Of a stretch of DNA of 64,000 nucleotides, positions 56,529 through 64,000 are shown piece by piece; position 1 is the first letter of the stretch, and every line of letters starts with the position of its first letter. The position numbers and the translations under genes are program-made. The stretch covers positions 23,588,811-23,652,810 of the forward strand of contig OX637403.1 of assembly GCA_951799425.1 (NCBI GenBank), read 5' to 3'. The stretch comes from Ilex aquifolium. Lineage: Eukaryota; Streptophyta; Magnoliopsida; Aquifoliales; Aquifoliaceae. The notes beneath the pieces are model-generated. The model was not told the DNA's origin and made no database searches. It was given only the letters and a program-made list of their open reading frames with translations.

Positions 56529-57740
56529 TTTTGAAATAAGGAACAAATAAATAATCAAGCTTTGGAATCAAGAACAAATGGCTATCAAGTTTAGAAATCA
56601 AGAACAAAAGAACAAGCAAGGTTTGAAATTAATAACAAACGAATATCAAGTTTTTGGAATCCATAGTAAAGGAACAATCAAATCTTGAATTCCATAACAA
56701 ACCCATATCAAGCTTTGGGATCAAAATAAGAAACAATCAAAGCTTGAAATCAAGAACAAAGTAACAATCGAATCTTGGAGTTTATAATCAGGAACTAATA
56801 AGTCTCAAGTTTCAAACTCAAAAACAAAGAGTAATCAAGTATTGAAATCAAGAGCAATTGATTGTCAAGTCTTGAAATCAAGAACCAATGAATATCAAGT
56901 ATTGAATATCAAGAATAAATGAATCACAAGGTTTAGGATCAATAACAAATGAATATTAAATTTGGCTATCAAGAACCAATAGATCATCAAGCCTGGGGAA
57001 ATTAAAAACAAAGGAACAAACAAGTCTTGAAATCAAGAACCAAAGAATGTCAAGTATTGAATATTAAGAATACATGAATTACAATAGTTAGAATCAATCA
57101 AATGAATATCAAATTTGGCTATCAAGAGCAAATGAATATTAAGCTTTAAAATCAAGAATAAAGGCGTATCAAGCTTCAAAGTCATGAACAAAGGAGAAAT
57201 TAAGATTTAACGGAACAATCATGTATGGAAGTCAATAACAAACGACTATCAAGGTGTGAAATCAAGAACAAATAATTTATGAAGCTTAGAAATCAAGACC
57301 AAAAGAAAACTCAAGTCTTGGAACCAAGAATAAAGAATATCACGTATTGAATATTGAGAATAATTGAATCACAAGGGTTATAGTCACTACCAAGTGCATA
57401 TCAAATTTAGATATCAAGAACACATGAATATTGAGCTTGGAAATCAAGAATAAAGGAACAATCACTTCTTGAAATCCATAACAACGAATATCAAGCTTAG
57501 AATTAAAAATAAGGAACAAGCAGGTATTGAAATCAATAACAAACAAATGGATCATCAAATTTAGATACCAAGAACAAATGGATCATTAAGCTTAGGAAAT
57601 TAAGGACAAGGAAATAATTAAATCTCGAGATCAATAACAACGGATATCAAGCTTGGAATCAGAGATAAAGTAATAATCATATATTGGAATCGATAACAAA
57701 CGACTATCAAGGTTTGAAATCAATGACAAAGGCAAAATAA
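56529..57740. repeat. Internal minisatellite, 30-31-bp unit
   Basis: Diverged head-to-tail units read like GAAATCAAGAACAAATGAAT followed by ATCAAGTTT. The first measured units are 30, 31, 31, 31, 30, 29 and 31 bp, so the length does not keep a reading frame. Two unit types alternate loosely, one with ATCAAG after GAAT and one with GGAACAATCAA. Weaker copies continue to about 57880. It fills the place where the pol core is expected. Confidence 0.85.
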
Positions 57741-58091
57741 AGAGAAAACACCTCTCCCTTGAAAACTAGGATTTCAAGGGCATACCAAAAAGGATTTGGT
57801 GGTCACCCACCCATAACATAGCTTAGAACAAATAATATTTAAGTTCGGGAATCAAGAGCAAAGGAGAAATCAAGAGAAAAACACATCTCCTTTGTAAACT
57901 AGGGTTTGAAGGCATAAGAAAAGATTTAGGGTTTACCCAACCATAATATATTTTGGAACAAGGTAGTATTATCCAGAATGGCAAGACATGATGATTCCCT
58001 AGCAAGTAGATATAAATTAGAGTCAAAGATTACATATAAATACACCCTACTGGTATCCCCTTGTTTTCCCGTAGGCAAGTTAACCTATAAA

Positions 58092-58960
58092 TCATGTTCT
58101 AGCTCCTCGGAACCCAATCTCAATTCCACAGCGTCCGCAGTACGTAGAAAAGAATAAGTCGCATAGGAATCCAATAACATTCGGGCCCAAGAATCGTAGA
58201 AAAGAACGATACCTTCCACGATGGCGTTGGAGGCATTTTACTCCGGTTGAGTCATAGCAAAAACCCTTCCTTGATTGGCGCCGCCGGGGGCATAAGCTTG
58301 TAACGGTCTCTGTGGTGGTAATGGCTGTCGTAGCGGTGGCCTGTTTGTATTCACTCGCCCCGTTGCTTGGTTGGTCTTGGTGGAAAGCAATGAACAATTA
58401 TCTTTGAAGTGCCCAACACCTCCACAGGCAAAGCATCGGCGTGCATCCGTGCCTACTCTCTCTGGTACGCTTCCCGCTCCTCGAGCTATCTGAGGTATAT
58501 GCTGTGCTGGCCTTTGTAGAGGTGGCTTGTTTGCTGGTACTTGCTCGGTTGCTTGTTTGGTCATTGGGGGAAATGAGGGGCATCTATGTTTGAAGTGCCC
58601 ATACTCTCCGCATGCAAAGCATTGGCGCGGGTCAGTGTTTGTTCTAGTCTGAGTCACTTCATCTTCTCGAACTATCTGAGGTCTTTGTCCAATCACGTCC
58701 ACGTCCACGTACACGTCCACGTTGAAGTTCACGTCCTCGTTCTCGTCCACGGACACGTACTTGTATTCTCGAATTCAGAGTGTGACCCTCTTCTCGCGAA
58801 TGGAATGCCTCAAATCTTGTTCAAAGCGTTTAGCCCTCTTTGCATCAGGGGCCACAAACTCGATTGCGTAGCAAGAAAATTCATCGAATTTGAACAAATA
58901 ATTAACCCCTAACCTAAATAAACAACAAATCCTACCTATTTGATAAACACATAACCACAA
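58092..58960 (-). pseudogene. Ty3 gag C-terminus with two CCHC knuckles and a broken protease start
   Basis: The minus strand reads FEQDLRHSIREKR from about 58830, then an Arg/Gly/Val/Asp-rich repeat. Two knuckles follow, CFACGEYGHFKHRC (about 58580-58625) and CFACGGVGHFKDNC (about 58400-58440), separated by a Gln/Pro-rich spacer. The frame then enters a protease-like segment, VEGIVLFYDSWARMLLDSYA, at about 58200, where the expected catalytic D-T/S-G-A reads DSYA. The protein stops near 58090. The N-terminal gag is mostly missing, with only about 100 bp between this and the primer site. Confidence 0.8.
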
Positions 58961-59067
58961 ACAAATTCAAGCCTAAGGTTTCTTCAACCTAGTCCTACCA
59001 TTCTAGTGGTAATCCATAACCTACAGCTCCCATGTAAGACCTAAAGCCTAAGTTCTGATACCAACGT

Positions 59068-61471
59068 TGTAACACCCCAAAACACACCCTGGACGGTATT
59101 ACATTCTAAGACCATTCACAACATGAGAGCACTAATATAATTTCATCAATAAGAAAATTTTCCATTCATCATCCATAAAATTTACAATATCATCCCAAAA
59201 GAATAAGCCAAGCTATGGCATTTACATCTCAAAATGAATTAAAGTAGCACAGCGGAATAAACAAAAGAAACTAGACTACACAATGTTCCAAAAGAATGTC
59301 CTAGTCTAGTACAAAAGGAAAGGAGGTCGCTCTATGCGTCCACCTCAGGATCCACACTCCCGTCAAGTGGGATCTCCCAAGTAGCGGGCTTCTCGACCCT
59401 TACATCCTCCTCAAGCGGGTAATCTGAAAAATGTTAGCGGTAGGGGGTGAGCACGAAGCTCTGTAGAAAAATTCTCTCAAACCCATACAAGGTTTAGAAA
59501 AGCATTTAAAACGGTCAGTCTCATTTTTAACATAACATAGATACATAATTTGAACGAAAGCAGTGACATTTAAAAAGGATCTCAAGTTTATGTATAAACA
59601 TTACTTAAGGAATAAACGAGCACCACATAAAGATAATCATTAATGGCCATAAACAATCCCAAACAATTCTTTAGGTAGGTGGCATACTTTAAGGTAACCT
59701 CCACCCCCTTTAGATCATCTCTGATTCTCAAGCATCCTTAAAAGGAACTTCTTGAGAACCCGTTCTTTCGGTAGGTGGCATACTTTAGGGCAACCTCCAC
59801 CCCCGTTCTTTCGGTAGGTGGCATACTTTAGAGCAACCTCCACCCCCATTCTTTCGGTAGGTGGCATACTTTAGAGCAACCTCCACCCCCATTCTTCCGG
59901 TAGGTGGCATACTTTAGAGCAACCTCCACCCCCATTCTTCCGGTAGGTAGCATACTTTAGGGCAACCTCCACCTCCATTCATTGATTCTCAAGCATCCTT
60001 ACAAGGAACCTCTTGAGAATGGGTGAGCATTCTTACAAGAAACCTCCCACCAATCACTTCATTATTTTCCAAGCATCCTTACAAGGAACCTCTTGGGAAG
60101 AGATGAGTATTCTTACAAGAAACCTCCCACCAATGTGCATCACAAACAACCCAACCAAGCATATCATTCCAACATTTATTTCAAGTTACAATCATATATC
60201 CAAAATCCCCAAAATATATCATGTAACTATTCCACAACCAACAAAGAAAATACATGAGATCACAATAACATTATTTTTCTATCCAACACAAAACACTACG
60301 GTTTCGAAATTAATAATAGAGAAATCATTTAAGAAGAAATACATCACTCTCCCAAAAACTAGGGTTTTAAAACTAGAAAAGAGATTTCATGGGTATTAAA
60401 CCCTAACTTTGTTCAAAACATGTAATCTTTGCAAAAAGCCTAAGAGAGGATGATTCCATAACATATACATACCATTGATAGTCAAAACATACATATATAA
60501 ATACCCTAGCTTCAATGTAAGAGAGTGAGAGAAAACCCCTACCTTGATGTTCTTGGAAATCTAGGGCTTGGATCTTGAATCACCCTTAAATTCCTTGTTT
60601 TTCACCTTTGATCTTGTGTTTTTCTCTTCCCCTCTTTCTCTCTAATGTTTTCTAGGGTTTTAAGGTGTGTAATGAAGGCTAAGGGGATGGCAATAAGTAT
60701 TTATAGTGGGGGAAAAACCGGCTGTTCGGGAACTAAAATTGTCTGATTTTTACGGCGGCTACCGGTAGCTGATTTTGGCTACCGGTAGCTCGGGTACACT
60801 AGACACTCGACTACCTGTTGACTACCGGTAGCTCGGACACACTGGACCATTGGCTACCGGTAGCTGATTTTAGCTACCGGTAGCTGATTTTTCTACTTCC
60901 ACTCAGACACATTGGACCATTGGCTACCAGTAGCTGATTTTGGCTATCGGTAGTCACTACCCAGATTTTTCTACTTCCACTTCCAGTGCATTTTTGACCC
61001 ATTTAGAGGTCGAATTGGAAAAACTTTCATGAAACACACTTTTGTAGCCCTAGATGTCTACTATCTACTGTAAAAATTTCAGATCCATTAGACTTAAGGA
61101 TAAAAAGTTATGATCGAAATAGTAGACAGTGTCCAAAATCCTTTATACCCAAATTTTCTCTAAAATGTGTTTTAACTCCAAAATACTTCCTAACTTCTAA
61201 TACATCCATATTACCACTCCCAATGTTTTTCGACCTTCCGGATTCAATGGAATCATTATTTTGACCTACAAACTTTTAGAAACTTGTCTAATCACACTTT
61301 CCAAGTTTAAACATCTTCGACACGTAACTTCCCAATCAAATTGTCTCCATAGCATTTATTCCTACGGTTTATTCTTATGTCACTACATATATCTACATCT
61401 TTACAAATATTATTTACTATATATATATATATATCTCTATAAATATATAATGAAAAATTCGGGGTGTTACA
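59068..61471 (-). repeat. 5' LTR of the young Ty3 element
   Basis: 2404 bp, exactly colinear with 53368-55771 at an offset of 5700. Differences are scattered single-base changes, for example at 59094, 59402, 60958. The primer site lies just left of 59068. Confidence 0.95.
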
Positions 61472-63675
61472 GAATGACATTTTAAAGGTCTCCAAAAATG
61501 TATTTTTTAAAATTTCCTTAAAATTAAGTTAAAGGTCCAATAAAATTTATTTGGACTTAATCCGAGGTATAATGACTCATTTCGGGACAAAAAACGGATC
61601 CGGAAGTCGAAAATATGCGGTGCGATGTGGACCGCTCATTTACGCCTATAAATATCATCTTAAAATCAGATTTTTGAAGAAGAAATATCCCCTCCTTAGC
61701 TATCAGCAGCCGGACAAGATCAAAGAGAAAAAAAAAAATTTCTTCAAGCTTCCCGCTCCGATTCCGGAAGTTCCATCGGTCGGAATTCGTCGGACCAAGA
61801 ATTAAACTTCATCTACGCGATGAGGGCTACGCAACCACACCAAAAACAAGAGATTTCACCGAAGATTCAAGGAGGAATTTTGGGAAAATCAAGACTTTTG
61901 GGCTTGTATTGGTGTTCGTGAAGGTTCTACCTTCATTTCTACGCTTCAAGAGGTAGGGTTCTTCCTACTTTGGTTTATTTCCTACCTTGAATGTCCATAA
62001 GGGATGGTTAGGTGTATGTAGTTATATACCACTTGCCTATTGTTATGGAAATGAAGAATTGAGTATAAAAATAGCTTAGACTAATTTCTAGCTTGATTTT
62101 GATATGTTGGAGTACTTGTGTATTTTCTTGGTACTTGATGTTATGTGGACAATTTTGTGTGATAACATGATGGGTTGCTTTGAAGGTGTTTGATAGAATG
62201 CCTTAAATGACCAAAGTTGCTATTTTGGGGAAATTGAAATCATATGCTTAGTGTGTGATTCACAATTGGAAATGAGTATATTGATATATGCTTTATGATA
62301 TATTAGCATTATGATGATCATGGAAATTGTATGCATGTGATATAGTTTGCCATGATAGATGTTGACATTGTTAGGGATACTGGTAATTTTACACATATGA
62401 TAGAAATTGCCATGGAATATGTTGATATGGGTTAAATTGTCCATATGACATTCATTACATATGAGACATGACATTGACATGCAATGGAACATTACATTGC
62501 ATTATTGCATAGTGGGCATGGTGTTGGCATCACATTCATGGGCTTTATGCATGAGTGTGGGTGTGTGGGTGCATGGTTTAATCAACACCTTACTTGGTGC
62601 TTAATGGGTAGGCTCGGAAAAGTTGGATTGGACATCCGATTGAGTTGCACGGTTATATGCATGAAAAAACTTGTGTCGGGTATAGCAAGAAGGACTAGTT
62701 ACTCCCTTGGGTGCAAAACCCGGCTACTTGGTTCACACACTCCCCTGAGTTGAAATTCTGGAAAAGTGTGATGGTGTACAGAACCGGCGGTTGTGATACC
62801 AAAATCTGTTGCCCAACAAAGACACAAGATTTTATTTTCTAAAACACCCATTCAATGGGTAGTATCCATCAATGATTTGGTTTTATAAAAACATAACTTT
62901 TATTTCAAACAATCATTAGATGGATTTTCGTCAAATGACGGTTTCATTGCACAAATGCATTGCATTGTGTTATGGGAGTCAGTGGGGGCTCGGGTTAAAG
63001 TGCATGAGGGAGTCTCATCTCATTTCATGGTATGACATAGAATTCCTATCATGGGATGCATATTCTTGATTGGAATGCTTGAATGGATAAATGTGTTGAT
63101 TGTTGCATGTATACATTCTATGTGCATCTAGGATGAGGAGTAGCCTCTGTAGGAATTACTCTACTGGGCGTGGCTCACCCTATACAGGAAAACATTTCAG
63201 GTGCGGAATATACGCCGGTGGACGGCTCTCATTCGGGGCCGCAAGGGTGAAGAAAGCCGACTTGTGGCTTTTATAACTCTTTTTGTAAAACTTTTGGAGC
63301 AAACTAGTTTTGGCATGTAATTTTATATAAGAGAGTTGTAATGGAAGTCATATGGACTGTTTTTAATATAACCTTGCATGTTTTTATATGAGTATGGATA
63401 AATGGACCCGGTGTGGTCAATTTTTACTCATAAATGGACACGGTGAGGTCATTATGTTATATTGGGCCTCGTATGGGTCATGTTAATGTATTTTGTATAG
63501 GTTGCGTTTTTGGTAGAGCTCTCCATACAAAGGAGACTCTGCCCGATTTTTGTTAAATTATGGACCCCGATAAATGGGGCATAACGTTGTGATATCGAGT
63601 TACTCGGTATCCACGGGCATTCCGCGGGTTGATGGGTAATCAACGGACCCCCGGATTTTGGGGCGTCATAGTTAA

Positions 63676-64000
63676 GATGTTGTCCTTCGCTTATAGGTAT
63701 CGATAAGTTCTCACCTTTATCCATCTTAAACGTTTAGATACCTTTTCTAGGCATGTAAAACGATCTAGATACGATTAAGGATAGGTACAAGGGTACAATA
63801 CTTTAGTGAGAACAATTCTAGTAAAGGGTCTTCAATTTCTGATACCAAAGATTATATCAAGGTTCTGCCTTAAGCCTATGTTTTGTTTTTGTTGTGATTA
63901 TGTTTAGTTAACTAGACACATTCAGGATGAGATTGCATGGTATATGTTATTTGTTGATGACAATAGTATCCAATTAATGAAACTTAAGAAGATACACTAA
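63676..64000. other. Window end, nothing recognised
   Basis: This is flanking DNA beyond the split solo LTR. No coding or repeat feature could be supported. Confidence 0.45.

Larger units (their letters stand above)
53368..61471 (-). mobile_element. Young non-autonomous Ty3 chromovirus-type retrotransposon
   Basis: Two 2404-bp LTRs flank only 3296 bp of interior. Exact duplications GAATG (53363-53367, 61472-61476) mark the insertion. The LTRs start TGTAACACCCC and end GGGGTGTTACA. The primer site TTGGTATCAGAAC lies 3 bp inside the 5' LTR, and the purine tract AAGGGGGGTGGAT precedes the 3' LTR. The interior holds gag with a mutated protease start, a minisatellite, and the integrase C-terminus with chromodomain. 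RT, RNase H and the integrase core are absent. The LTRs differ at about 20 of 2404 sites with no indels, so insertion is recent. LTR type and chromodomain suggest a Tekay/Del-like lineage. Confidence 0.9.
53148..63670 (-). mobile_element. Solo LTR of the 2414-bp family, split by a nested retroelement
   Basis: Parts 53148-53367 and 61477-63670 together make 2414 bp, the same length as the solo LTR at 44512-46925 and homologous to it in opposite orientation. Exact duplications GTTAA flank it (53143-53147, 63671-63675). On the minus strand it starts TATGACGCCCCAAAATCC, where the canonical TG has become TA, and ends TTCCGGGTTTTACA. Unlike the other copy it lacks the GTACCGGTAC array. Confidence 0.85.

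Overview
This window looks like nuclear DNA from a flowering plant with a large, transposon-rich genome, probably a dicot, though I cannot name the species. The evidence is exons separated by GT/AG introns, CACTA, hAT-like and Mutator-like DNA transposons, Ty1/copia and Ty3/gypsy retrotransposons with plant-type initiator-Met tRNA primer sites, and LINE fragments. There is no bacterial, organellar or viral gene organisation.

Only one host gene reads as intact. It is a TOM1-like (TOL, VHS-GAT) ubiquitin receptor on the minus strand, running from its ATG at 40575 to its stop at 12976. Ten exons join in phase to 2010 nt (669 aa). The first two exons lie far from the rest. Intron 1 (10.85 kb) holds a TRIM, a Ty3/gypsy element carrying a nested hAT-like element, and two head-to-head LINE remnants. 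Intron 2 (9.34 kb) holds a Ty1/copia element with another nested hAT-like element, plus a 340-bp hAT-like element. Two further host-gene remnants are present: a lone exon of mitochondrial ATP synthase OSCP (10087-10330, plus) and a decayed, exon-structured copy of ORC1 (43633-51839, plus). The ORC1 copy lies head to head with the TOL gene.

Layout: 1-1516 has nothing recognisable. 1517-9030 is a decayed CACTA element with both of its genes, a nested hAT-like element inside one intron, and a 180-bp tandem repeat behind it. 10087-11487 has the OSCP exon and repeat debris. 12976-40575 is the TOL gene. 41125-42365 is a hAT-like element upstream of TOL. 43633-51839 is the ORC1 pseudogene, with a 2414-bp solo LTR in the intron after its Walker A exon. 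52930-53086 is a Mutator-type MITE. 53148-63670 is a second 2414-bp solo LTR in opposite orientation, split by an 8.1-kb Ty3 chromovirus-type element (53368-61471).

The most unusual object is that 8.1-kb element. Its two 2404-bp LTRs differ at only about 20 positions and it has an exact 5-bp target duplication, so it inserted recently. It nevertheless lacks reverse transcriptase and RNase H, and about 1.2 kb of its interior is a minisatellite with a 30-31-bp unit. Its LTRs carry arrays of the perfect palindrome GCTACCGGTAGC. The solo LTR inside ORC1 independently carries an array of GTACCGGTAC, which the second solo LTR of the same family lacks. A second theme is a set of five non-autonomous hAT-like elements with 8-bp target duplications. 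Each is filled with its own short iterated motif, and three of them share CATAGTT-like ends.
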